From the NCBI GenBank assembly GCA_963718605.1, contig OY970363.1:3596001-3660000 (forward strand): 64,000 nt of DNA, in the 5' to 3' direction. Shown piece after piece: positions 27,506 to 35,947 of the stretch. Source of the stretch: JACCXE01 sp963718605 (GTDB lineage Bacteria; Actinomycetota; Acidimicrobiia; Acidimicrobiales; JACCXE01). The position numbers were made by a program, and so were the translations under genes. Position 1 is the first letter of the stretch; every line of letters begins with the position of its first letter. The notes below the pieces were generated by a model. That model was given only the letters and a program-made list of their open reading frames with translations. It had not been told where the DNA came from and ran no database searches.

Positions 27506-28168
27506 CACGCCAACCACGCGACAGTCGCCTGCCGTTCCTTGTCGGCCCGGGCGCGGTGCGACCAGTAGCCTGGCGTGCACGACGTGCACGCGTCTTCGTC
27601 GTGGACGAGTGCGACGCCGAGTTCGTCGAGCGCGATGCGCACGGCCGCGGGTACGTCGAGCGCCGCGGTGCCGGTCTTGGTGACGCCGCGCACGTCAGGG
27701 CCGAACCGCCCGACGACCGCATCGAGATCGGCTCCGACGAACTCGTAACACTCAGCGTGAATGCACGGCCCCGAGCGCGCCGCGAATCGAACTAGCGCCG
27801 TTTGACCGCATCACGTCGACGGCCGTGGCAATGACGCCGCTCATCAAGCCGCGCCAGCCGGCGTGCACGACGGCGACGGACCCGCCATCGTCATCGACGA
27901 GCACGATGGGCGCGCAGTCAGCAGTAACGACCGCGACCGGCGCGTTGGGCACAACCGCGATCGCCGCGTCGACCGCGGCGCCTTGGTGGGCGCCGGGTTC
28001 GGAAACGACAACCGCATCAGCGCCGTGGACCTGCCGGAGCCAGGTCCAGGGGAAGTCGGCGATGATGCGACGGCGGTGCGCCAATCCGTCGTCGTCAAAC
28101 GACGGCGGCGGCGCGAAGTCGCCGTCTGCTGTTGTGGTGAAACGGATCTCGGCGGCACCAAGCCGCAA
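27505..28168 (-). CDS. pgeF: PgeF/YlmD (DUF152, multicopper-oxidase-like) protein, one frame break
   Basis: About 220 residues after removing one C from the run 27769-27772; the frame then passes from GALG into PCIHAECYEFVGADLDAV. Family motifs: WTWLRQVHGADAVVV, VTADCAPIVLVDDDGGSVAVVHAGWRGL, the GPCIHAECYEF zinc/copper segment, and CTSCTPGYWSHRARADKERQATVA at the end. Removes aberrant UDP-MurNAc-tripeptide forms or acts as a purine nucleoside-active enzyme in homologues. The TTG start has GGAG eight bases upstream and lies 13 bases after the ftsZ stop. Confidence 0.83.
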
Positions 28169-28181
28169 CAGTCGATCTCCG

Positions 28182-29243
28182 CTACTTGAGGAAACTCGGG
28201 ACGTCGAACTCGTCGTCGCCGTCTTCGTCGTCAAAATCATCACGCGTGCTCAGACCCAGGCCGCCGCGCTCACTGGAGCGCTGGCCCTTGTCGTCCCAAC
28301 GTTCGAACCCGGCCGCGATGACGGTGACTTGCACTTCGTCACCCATCGAGTCGTCGACCACGGTGCCGAAGATGATGTTGGCGTCGGGGTGCGCGTGCTC
28401 GTGCACGATGCCCGCCGCGGACTGCACTTCGAACAAACCCAGGTCGCTGCCGCCCTTGATGTTGAGCAGGATGCCGCGGGCGCCTTCGATTGACGCTTCC
28501 AGCAGCGGGCTCGTGATCGCGGCGCGGGCCGCGACCGTGGCGCGGTCGTCACCGGACGCGGTACCGATGCCCATGATCGCGGTGCCGGCGCTGCTCATCA
28601 CGGCCTTCACGTCGGCGAAGTCGGTGTTGATGAGGCCGGGCGTGGTGATGAGGTCGGTGATGCCCTGCACACCTTGGAGCAGCACCTCATCGGCGACCTT
28701 GAACGCATTGACCATGGAGGTCTTGTCGTTGGAGACGGTGAGGAGACGATCGTTCGGGATCGTGATCAGCGTGTCGACCTTCTCACGCAGCTTCTGGATG
28801 CCCGTCTCGGCGCGCACGGCACGCTGACGGCCCTCGAACCCGAACGGGCGGGTAACCACACCGATCGTCAATGCGCCGATCGCCTTGGCGATCTCGGCGA
28901 CAACGGGTGCGCCACCGGTACCGGTGCCACCGCCCTTGCCCGCGGTGATGAACACCATGTCGGCGCCCTTGAGCATCTCTTCGATCTCGTCGCGGTGCTC
29001 TTCGGCCGCCTGCCGTCCGATCTCAGGGTCGGACCCGGCGCCAAGGCCACGGGTGAGCTGACGACCGATGTCGAGCTTCACATCCGCGTCACTCATGAGC
29101 AGCGCCTGCGCGTCGGTGTTGATGGCAATGAACTCGACGCCCTTCAGGCCAGCATCGATCATTCGGTTGACGGCGTTTACGCCGCCACCGCCAATGCCGA
29201 CAACTTTGATGACGGCGATGTAGTTCTGGGTTGCACCGGGCAC
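28182..29243 (-). CDS. ftsZ: Cell division GTPase FtsZ
   Basis: 353 residues. Tubulin-like GTPase that builds the Z ring. GTP-binding GIGGGGVNAVNRMI and the tubulin signature GGGTGTGGAPVVAEIAK; T7 loop region TDFADVKAVMSSAG; acidic linker and C-terminal peptide DEFDVPSFLK, the docking site for SepF. The GTG start (PGATQNYIAVIKVVG) was chosen because AGGAGG lies nine bases upstream; an extension would remove this ribosome site's role. Two stacked promoters precede it. Confidence 0.96.
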   Translation of the reverse strand: MPGATQNYIAVIKVVGIGGGGVNAVNRMIDAGLKGVEFIAINTDAQALLMSDADVKLDIGRQLTRGLGAGSDPEIGRQAAEEHRDEIEEMLKGADMVFITAGKGGGTGTGGAPVVAEIAKAIGALTIGVVTRPFGFEGRQRAVRAETGIQKLREKVDTLITIPNDRLLTVSNDKTSMVNAFKVADEVLLQGVQGITDLITTPGLINTDFADVKAVMSSAGTAIMGIGTASGDDRATVAARAAITSPLLEASIEGARGILLNIKGGSDLGLFEVQSAAGIVHEHAHPDANIIFGTVVDDSMGDEVQVTVIAAGFERWDDKGQRSSERGGLGLSTRDDFDDEDGDDEFDVPSFLK

Positions 29244-29301
29244 AGTCCCGATCCTCCTGGATATTGGGGAAATTGCCACTGGACCCCCGCTGAACCCTTA
29301 A

Positions 29302-29330
29302 CCTCTAGATGAGAGTAAGTGTTATGTCAA
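29302..29330 (-). promoter_or_regulatory. ftsZ promoter P2
   Basis: TTGACA (29325-29330), 17 bases, TAGAGG (29302-29307) on the minus strand; the best -35/-10 pair in the window. The leader before the GTG would be about 50 bases and includes the Shine-Dalgarno. Confidence 0.65.
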
Positions 29331-29348
29331 GCTCTCGTGGCGGTCGAG

Positions 29349-29377
29349 ACAATAACGGCGGTATCTCTCAACGTCAA
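29349..29377 (-). promoter_or_regulatory. ftsZ promoter P1
   Basis: TTGACG (29372-29377), 17 bases, TATTGT (29349-29354) on the minus strand, the -35 overlapping the ftsQ stop. A second start site about 47 bases upstream of P2. Confidence 0.5.
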
Positions 29378-30171
29378 GGTTTGGTTGTGCCCGATCCGTG
29401 CGTAACCGCCGGTGACTGGGGTACGCGGACATCGATCACCGTGCCGGGGGTGTGCTGTACGGCCAGCACCGCCTCGGCGGCCGCGAGCTTTTCGGCCACC
29501 TGCGTGGCCTCGCCGAGACGGATGGTGACGCCGGTCTCCACGCTCAGTTCGTAGGTCGCAGGCTTGCCGTCTAGCCGGTGCACCGACTGGACCTTCGGCA
29601 GGAGTTCGGCCGACAACCCGCGCAGCACCGCGAGGGCTGAGCGGATGGCCGGGCCCGCCATCCGTCCCGGGCCGGGCACCTTGTCCGGAGCGGTGACGGC
29701 GATCGTGCCGGCGGGCGGCTCCTTGGCGGTGGCCAGCACCCGTCCGCTGCCATCGAGCAGCGCCACTCCCCCAGGCACGGCGATCGCGCCGATCGCCGTC
29801 CGCTCGTGGATCCGTACCCGCACGACGTTCGGCCACCTCCGGGTGACCTCGGCCGACTCGACCCAGGGCAGGCGTTCGATCTTGCCCGCGAGCGCGAACC
29901 GGTCGACCGCGATCATCGCGTGGCCCTGGGTGGAGAGCCCCGTGATGCTGAGCACGCTTTCGACGGGTGTCTCGCGGGCCCCGCGCACTTCGACGCGATC
30001 CACGTCGAGCAGGGGCGAGCGGAACAGCCCGACCAGAGCGAAGAGAACAACGAGCACCGCGAAGATCGAGATGAGGACGCGCAGCCGGCGACGTCCTCGT
30101 TCGCGTGCAACCTCTTGCCGTCGTTTGGCGACGCGAGGGTCGATGCGCTTCGCCGGTTTCTTTTCCGTCAT
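29374..30171 (-). CDS. ftsQ: Cell division protein FtsQ/DivIB
   Basis: 265 residues. Basic cytoplasmic tail (about 33 residues), one membrane helix (LRVLISIFAVLVVLFALVGLF), then a POTRA domain (VDRVEVRGARETPVESVLSITGLSTQGHAM) and the beta domain WPNVVRVRIHERTAIGAI. Part of the FtsQ-FtsL-FtsB divisome complex. The ATG overlaps the murB stop by four bases. The stop is followed by the ftsZ promoter region. Confidence 0.9.
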   Translation of the reverse strand: MTEKKPAKRIDPRVAKRRQEVARERGRRRLRVLISIFAVLVVLFALVGLFRSPLLDVDRVEVRGARETPVESVLSITGLSTQGHAMIAVDRFALAGKIERLPWVESAEVTRRWPNVVRVRIHERTAIGAIAVPGGVALLDGSGRVLATAKEPPAGTIAVTAPDKVPGPGRMAGPAIRSALAVLRGLSAELLPKVQSVHRLDGKPATYELSVETGVTIRLGEATQVAEKLAAAEAVLAVQHTPGTVIDVRVPQSPAVTHGSGTTKP

Positions 30172-31094
30172 TCGCCGAACCCGATCAGACGAACCTCGGT
30201 CTGCAACTCCACGCCGGTCTCGTCGCGCACCCGTCGCTGCACCTCGAGCATGAGTGCGCGCACGTCGTCGGCCGAACCGCCGGGGTCGGCCTGGATGAAG
30301 TTGGCGTGTTTGGTCGAAACCTCGGCCGTGCCGACGCGCAGGCCCTTGCAACCGGCCGCGTCGATGAGTCGGCCCGCACTGTCATGTTCCGGGTTGGTGA
30401 ACACCGACCCGGCGTTCTGTCCGCCGGGCTGGTTGGCGCGGCGCCAGCGGACGATGTCGGCCATCGCCGCTTCGGCTTCAACGGGGTCGGTTGGGTACAC
30501 GTTGAACGTCGCGCTCGTCACGACGTGTGTGCTCGCCACCGCGGTGTGGCGGTACGACGCTTTGAGATCATCGAGAGAGCGCTCGCCGTCAGGGCCGCCG
30601 CGCAAGTCGACGAATTGCCAGGACCGCAGGCATGACGCGACGTCGGATCCGTGACCGCCGGCATTCATTCGCACTGCACCGCCGACAGAACCCGGGATGC
30701 CGACCGCCCATTCGAGCCCACCAGCTCCGTGGGCCGCCGCGAAACGGGCGACGGACGGAAACGAGCGGCCGCCGCCAGCGATGACGAAGTCATCACCGCT
30801 GTTGCCGACCTTGGATGTCACGTCGGCGAGCGCGTCTTCGAGCGTCACGGCGATGCCGTCGAAGCCGGCGTCGGCGACCAGCATGTTCGAACCCCGCCCG
30901 ACCACCAGAACATCCAGGTTCGTTTCCATGACCGCCGTGCGAACGCGGCGCAGATCGGCCTCGTCGCGCGCGACCACGAGCAGCGCGGCACGGCCTCCGA
31001 CTCGATAGGTGGTGCGGGCGCCGAGTGGCGCGTCGCGCTCAGCGAGGGGTCCGAGCAATCGCGCCGCGGCCTCGATTGCCTTCGGCGACGTCAT
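30168..31094 (-). CDS. murB: UDP-N-acetylenolpyruvoylglucosamine reductase MurB
   Basis: 308 residues. FAD-dependent reductase that makes UDP-MurNAc. FAD-binding TTYRVGGRAALLVVA and VLVVGRGSNMLVADAGF; GLEWAVGIPGSVGGAVRMNAGG; active-site SYRHTA; serine proton donor in NAGSVFTNP; C-terminal AGCKGLRVGTAEVSTKHANF. Length and spacing indicate a type II-like enzyme. Overlaps murC and ftsQ by four bases on either side. Confidence 0.94.
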   Translation of the reverse strand: MTSPKAIEAAARLLGPLAERDAPLGARTTYRVGGRAALLVVARDEADLRRVRTAVMETNLDVLVVGRGSNMLVADAGFDGIAVTLEDALADVTSKVGNSGDDFVIAGGGRSFPSVARFAAAHGAGGLEWAVGIPGSVGGAVRMNAGGHGSDVASCLRSWQFVDLRGGPDGERSLDDLKASYRHTAVASTHVVTSATFNVYPTDPVEAEAAMADIVRWRRANQPGGQNAGSVFTNPEHDSAGRLIDAAGCKGLRVGTAEVSTKHANFIQADPGGSADDVRALMLEVQRRVRDETGVELQTEVRLIGFGE

Positions 31095-32452
31095 GGGATT
31101 GCGGCGACCTCGTCGGGCACTGAGGTGAGGTCGCCGGCGGAGAGCAGTAGACAGAGTTCGCCCGGGCGCAGGGTGCCGGCGAGGTGCGCGGCCAGATCGG
31201 CGCGCCCGGGGAGCCAGGTGACGCCCAGGTCGGGGCGGGCGCCGCGCACGGCGTCCACCACGAGGCGACCGGTCACACCCGGCCGCGGCGCTTCGCCGCT
31301 GGCGTAGATGTCAGTGATGATCACGTGGTCGGCGCCGTCGAACGATGTCGCGAAGTCGGCCGCGAGCTGTTGCGTGCGCGAGTAACGGTGGGGCTGGAAC
31401 ACCACCACGATGCGGTCCCATCCTCCGTCGGTGGCCGCCGCAATCGCGACTTCGACCTCGTCGGGCAGGTGGGCGTAGTCGTCGACGTAGTCAACGCCGC
31501 GCTGCGACCCGCGGAACTGGAACCGCCGAGCCACGCCGGCGAAGCGTTCGAGCGCGCTCTGCGTGGCCTCGACGGGAACGCCCAGTTCGAGAGCCATCAC
31601 CGCGGACACAGCCGCGTTACGCGCGTTGTGCAGGCCGGGCGTCGGGACGATGTAGTCGGCCACGGCGCGCGAGCCACGCCGCAACGAGAAGCGCACAGCG
31701 GAACGCTGCCGTTCGACGTTGTCGATCACGTAACGGGCCGCCGGATCGGTGCCGACGGTGACGATGTTGTTCGCGCCGTCGGTGAGTTCAGCCAAATCAG
31801 GTGCATCGCCAACCACCACCGGGCCGTCGGTCTCACGCGCGAATCGCGCGAACGCGTCGCGGAGTTCGTCGTAGCCCCCGTAGTGCTCGAGGTGGTCGGG
31901 CGCGACGTTCGTGATGATCGCGGCCTTCCGCGGCAGTTCGAGAAACGTGCCGTCGCTCTCGTCGGCTTCGACCACGAACCACTCGCCGTCGCCCCACACC
32001 GCGCCGCCACCGATCTCGTTGACTTCGCCGCCGATGATGAACGACGGGTGCCAGCCGGCCTCGACGAGGATGAGCGACAACATCGAGGAGGTGGTGGTCT
32101 TGCCGTGCGTTCCCGCCACCGCAATCGTCGATCGCTGGGCGCAGATTCCCGCGAGCACCTCGGCCCGCCGGTACACCGGGATGTCGAGGGCGTGCGCGGC
32201 GATGACCGCGGGATTGGTGTCCCGGATCGCGGTCGATATCGCGACGGCGTCAACACCTTCGACCTCGTGCGCGTCGTGCCCGACCTTGGTGCTGACACCG
32301 GCAGCCGCGACCCGCTCGAGCACGGGACTGTCGCGCTGGTCGGACCCGCTCACCGTGTGGCCCATCGCCGTCAGTACCACTGCGATGGCCGACATACCGG
32401 CTCCGCCAACGCCGACGACGTGGACGCGCTGCGGTCGGGCGAGGTCGATCAC
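31091..32452 (-). CDS. murC: UDP-N-acetylmuramate-L-alanine ligase MurC
   Basis: 453 residues. Adds the first amino acid (L-Ala) of the peptide stem. UDP-binding VHVVGVGGAGMSAIAVVL, ATP-binding AGTHGKTTTSSM, VVEADESDGTFL, central NVAPDHLEHYGG and C-terminal VDDYAHLPDEVEVAI with FQPHRYSRTQ. The GTG start overlaps the ftsW stop by GTGA; no murG lies between them. Confidence 0.95.
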   Translation of the reverse strand: MIDLARPQRVHVVGVGGAGMSAIAVVLTAMGHTVSGSDQRDSPVLERVAAAGVSTKVGHDAHEVEGVDAVAISTAIRDTNPAVIAAHALDIPVYRRAEVLAGICAQRSTIAVAGTHGKTTTSSMLSLILVEAGWHPSFIIGGEVNEIGGGAVWGDGEWFVVEADESDGTFLELPRKAAIITNVAPDHLEHYGGYDELRDAFARFARETDGPVVVGDAPDLAELTDGANNIVTVGTDPAARYVIDNVERQRSAVRFSLRRGSRAVADYIVPTPGLHNARNAAVSAVMALELGVPVEATQSALERFAGVARRFQFRGSQRGVDYVDDYAHLPDEVEVAIAAATDGGWDRIVVVFQPHRYSRTQQLAADFATSFDGADHVIITDIYASGEAPRPGVTGRLVVDAVRGARPDLGVTWLPGRADLAAHLAGTLRPGELCLLLSAGDLTSVPDEVAAIP

Positions 32453-33612
32453 CGCGAGGCCGGGGCGCGGTGCTGCCGAGCGATGTTGACCACGATGCCC
32501 GCCGCGGCCATGCCAAAGACTGTGGACGTGCCGCCGAGGGACACGAACGGCAGGGGCACGCCCGTGACGGGCAACGCGCCGACAACAGTCGCCATGTTCA
32601 GCGCCGCCTGTCCTACGAGCCAGGCAGTGATGCCGCCCGCTACCAGCGCGCCGAACACGTCGGGGGCGCGCGTGGCTGCACGGATCCCGTAGATCGCGAG
32701 CGCGGCGAACAGACCGACCACGCCCACCGCGCCGAACAAGCCCAGTTCCTCGCCGATGATGGCGAAGATGAAGTCAGTGTGCGCGTTGGGCAAAAAGCCC
32801 CACTTGGCCTTGCTGGCACCGAGCCCGACGCCGCGGATGCCGCCCGAGCCGAGGCCGACTAGCGACTGCACCACCTGATAGCCGCTGCCCGACGCCGACT
32901 TGAACGGATCGCTGAACGACTTCAGCCGCTCGAGTCGATAGGGCTCGAACAACGCCACGAGTGCGCCCAGGGCGGCGATGCCGCTGAAGCCGGTGGCCAA
33001 GAGGCGCCACGGCGTGCCGCCGAGCACCAGCACTGCAAGCACGCTGCACACGATTACCAACGTGGTGCCCATGTCGGGTTGCGCGATCACGAGCAAGGCC
33101 ACGAACAACGTGGTGCCGCCGATCACGTACAGCGGCGCCGGGCCTTCTTGCGCAGGTGGGTGCCGAGCGAGGATGTCGGCCGAAAACAGAATCAACGCCA
33201 GCTTGGCCAACTCGGACGGCTGGAACTGCAGTGGCCCGGCCCCGAGCCACCGGCGGGCGCCGTACGCGGTTTGCCCGATGCCGGGCACGAGCACGAGGAA
33301 CAACAGGATCACGACGCCGACAACGCCGGGCACCACAAACTTGCGCCACACGTGGTAGTCGACGCGGGAGGTAATCCACAGCGCCCCCGCGCCGAGTACG
33401 ACGGCAATGGATTGACGGATGAAGAAGTACCACGACGAGCCGTAGTTACGCATCGCGTCGACCGAGGACGCGGACATCACCATCACCAGGCCGACGACGC
33501 ACAACGCCGCGACCACGATCAGCAGCGGACGGCCGGGGTCGCCCGCGCCTTTCAGCGGCGTCGACGACTTCCCGACCTTCGCGACCTTCGCGATATCGCG
33601 CTCGGTCTTCAT
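32449..33612 (-). CDS. ftsW: Peptidoglycan glycosyltransferase FtsW
   Basis: 387 residues, SEDS family, about ten membrane helices. Polymerises lipid II at the septum. Motifs: YGARRWLGAGPLQFQPSELAKLALI, AQPDMGTTLVI, SGYQVVQSLVGLGSGGIRGVGLG, and HTDFIFAIIGEELGLFGA near the end, where the catalytic Asp region lies. The ATG overlaps the murD stop by four bases; codons upstream in the same frame show no similarity. Confidence 0.94.
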   Translation of the reverse strand: MKTERDIAKVAKVGKSSTPLKGAGDPGRPLLIVVAALCVVGLVMVMSASSVDAMRNYGSSWYFFIRQSIAVVLGAGALWITSRVDYHVWRKFVVPGVVGVVILLFLVLVPGIGQTAYGARRWLGAGPLQFQPSELAKLALILFSADILARHPPAQEGPAPLYVIGGTTLFVALLVIAQPDMGTTLVIVCSVLAVLVLGGTPWRLLATGFSGIAALGALVALFEPYRLERLKSFSDPFKSASGSGYQVVQSLVGLGSGGIRGVGLGASKAKWGFLPNAHTDFIFAIIGEELGLFGAVGVVGLFAALAIYGIRAATRAPDVFGALVAGGITAWLVGQAALNMATVVGALPVTGVPLPFVSLGGTSTVFGMAAAGIVVNIARQHRAPASR

Positions 33613-34916
33613 CGGGTGGTCGCCAATTCCTTTACGGCGCGGGCAAAGTCGTCGCCCCGCTCGGCGTAGTCGCGGTAGGCGTCCCACGACGTGCAGGCGG
33701 GCGACAACAGCACGGCGTCGCCTTCGTGCGCGGCGTCGATGGCCTGCGCGACTGCTTCGTCCATCGTCGCCGCATGTGAGACGGGCCGCACACCTTTGAA
33801 CGCCGCCGCGACTTCGGGTGCGGCGGTACCGATCGTGACGACGGCGCGCACGTGTTGCGCCGCGTCTGCGAGCACCGAGAGGTCGAGGCCCTTGTTCTTG
33901 CCGCCGGCAATCAGCACCGCGGACGGGAAGGCGCGCAGCGCGGTGAGGACCGACGCGGGCGACGTCGCCTTCGAATCGTCGTAACACGGCACCCCACCAA
34001 TGTGGCCTACCAACTCGATCCGATGAGGGAGCCCCCGGAAATCACGCAACGCGCCGCGGCAGGCATCCGCGCTCGCGCCCACGCCCAGCGCGGCCGCGGC
34101 GGCCGCGAGACCGTTGGCCAACTCGTGCGGAAAGGGGCGGCTCAGGTCCGAGATGGCGCCAAGGTCTTCGTCCTGCGGGCCAACCAGACGGTCACCGGCC
34201 ACATGGGCGTTGCCGACGTCGCGGCCGAACGTCACGCGTCGCGGCGCGATACCGACCGCGGCGTTCATGACGATGGGGTCGTCGGCGTTCACGATGGCGA
34301 GGTCGTTCTCGGTCTGGTTCGCCCACAGCCGGGCCTTGGACTCGATGTAGTGCTGGAGGGTCGGATGCCAGTCCAGATGGTCGGGTGTGAGGTTGGTCCA
34401 GACACCTACAACGGGGTGGAACGAGTGCGTATCGGCGAGTTGAAAGCTCGACACTTCGACGACGTAGAACTCGGCCGTGTCGTTGATGGCGTCAAGAATC
34501 GGGTAACCGACGTTGCCCGCCTCGATCGCAGGCTTGCCGTCGGCGTTGAGCATTTCCGCGATCAAACGCGTCACGGTGCTCTTCCCGTTTGTACCGGTCA
34601 CCGCGAGAATCGGCGTGTTCGTACGGGCGGCGGCCAGCTCCACGTCGCCCACCACGCGCACGCCGTGCGCGCGGGCGGCCGCGCGCAGTTTGTGCGCCAA
34701 CGGGAAACCCGGGCTCACCACCACTTCGTCGACGTCGCGGAGGGACGCGTCGATGAACGCGTCGCTCGAGCCGACCGCGTCGAGGCCGAGCTCGGCGCCG
34801 ACCCGTGCCGCGGTTTGCTCGTTGTCGTCGTAGCCGAGGACGTCAGCGCCGTCGCGGCGAGCCATGCGCACGACCGACGCGCCGGTTCGGCCGAGACCGG
34901 CCACGAGGTACCTCAA
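33609..34916 (-). CDS. murD: UDP-N-acetylmuramoylalanine-D-glutamate ligase MurD
   Basis: 435 residues. Adds D-Glu. N-terminal Rossmann GLGRTGASVVR, ATP-binding AVTGTNGKSTVTRLI, VEVSSFQLADT, NLTPDHLDWHPTL, C-terminal YDDSKATSPASVLTAL and LIAGGKNKGLDLS. The TTG start overlaps the mraY stop (TTGA) and keeps the first strand RYLVAGLG; a GTG four codons later has GAGG six bases upstream but would cut that strand. Confidence 0.93.
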   Translation of the reverse strand: MRYLVAGLGRTGASVVRMARRDGADVLGYDDNEQTAARVGAELGLDAVGSSDAFIDASLRDVDEVVVSPGFPLAHKLRAAARAHGVRVVGDVELAAARTNTPILAVTGTNGKSTVTRLIAEMLNADGKPAIEAGNVGYPILDAINDTAEFYVVEVSSFQLADTHSFHPVVGVWTNLTPDHLDWHPTLQHYIESKARLWANQTENDLAIVNADDPIVMNAAVGIAPRRVTFGRDVGNAHVAGDRLVGPQDEDLGAISDLSRPFPHELANGLAAAAAALGVGASADACRGALRDFRGLPHRIELVGHIGGVPCYDDSKATSPASVLTALRAFPSAVLIAGGKNKGLDLSVLADAAQHVRAVVTIGTAAPEVAAAFKGVRPVSHAATMDEAVAQAIDAAHEGDAVLLSPACTSWDAYRDYAERGDDFARAVKELATTR

Positions 34917-35947
34917 TCGATGCCGCCGTTGGCGATGAAGGTGGCGTAGAACACACCGAGGGCGAGCGCGGTGCACATCGCCGAGAAGATCCAGAAGCGC
35001 ACCGTGATCGTGGTTTCTTCCCAACCGCTCATCTCGAAGTGATGGTGAATCGGCGCCATCTTGAAGATGCGTTTTTTGGTGAGCTTGTAGCCGGTCACTT
35101 GGAGCATCACCGACAGCGTCTGGATGACGTAGAGCGCCCCGGCGACCGCGAGCAGCAATTGCGTGCTCGTGACCAACGCGAGGCCGGCGAGGCCCGCGCC
35201 TATTCCAAGCGCGCCGACGTCACCCATGATGATTTTCGCCGGCGCAGCGTTCCACCAGAGAAACCCAGTACAGGCGCCCATCATCGCGGCCGCAACCAAC
35301 GCCAAGTCAAGCGCCTGGGGGATCTGGTACGCCTCGACGTGCCGGAACTCCCAAAAGCCGATCACCACGAAAGCCGAGAAACACAGCGCGGCCGAGCCCG
35401 CGGCGAGCCCGTCCAGCCCATCGCTCAAGTTCACGCCGTTTGTGGTGCCCGCGATCATGAACACCGCGAGCACGACCCACCCGATGCGACCGAGCCCAAT
35501 GCCGGGCTGGTCGAAACTCGTAAACGACAGCGTGGTGTGCACGTCGGCGAGGCGGATGGCGAGCACCGCGAACGCGAGTGCCACGATGAGTAACCCGATC
35601 ATTTTCGTGCGGGCCCGCAGACCCAAGTTGCGTTGGCTGCGAACTTTGATGAGATCGTCGAGCAAGCCGACGAAGCCGGCGCCGATTACCACCCCGATAG
35701 TAAGAAGACCGCCCCACGTGAAGATCGTGCCGGCGCGGAAGTGCGCGCAGGCATAACCCAACGCCGCTCCCGCGACGATCATGAGACCGCCCATGGTGGG
35801 CGTGCCCGACTTCTTCTGGTGGGTCTCGGCGAGGTCAGAGTGAATCGGTTGGCCGATGCCACGCAGCGCGAGCGCGCGGATCAACAGCGGCATGCCGAAC
35901 AACGGCACCGCGACCGACACGGCTCCAGCGATGAGCAGGGCGATCAC
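34913..35947 (-). CDS. mraY: Phospho-MurNAc-pentapeptide transferase MraY
   Basis: 344 residues, about ten membrane helices. Makes lipid I from UDP-MurNAc-pentapeptide and undecaprenyl phosphate. Motifs: HQKKSGTPTMGGLM, the Asp pair in FVGLLDDLIKV, NGVNLSDGLDGLAAG, ALGIGAGLAGLAL and the HHHFE segment (PIHHHFEMSGWEE) near the end. GTG start overlaps the murE stop by GTGA, so no murF lies between. Confidence 0.95.
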   Translation of the reverse strand: MIALLIAGAVSVAVPLFGMPLLIRALALRGIGQPIHSDLAETHQKKSGTPTMGGLMIVAGAALGYACAHFRAGTIFTWGGLLTIGVVIGAGFVGLLDDLIKVRSQRNLGLRARTKMIGLLIVALAFAVLAIRLADVHTTLSFTSFDQPGIGLGRIGWVVLAVFMIAGTTNGVNLSDGLDGLAAGSAALCFSAFVVIGFWEFRHVEAYQIPQALDLALVAAAMMGACTGFLWWNAAPAKIIMGDVGALGIGAGLAGLALVTSTQLLLAVAGALYVIQTLSVMLQVTGYKLTKKRIFKMAPIHHHFEMSGWEETTITVRFWIFSAMCTALALGVFYATFIANGGID

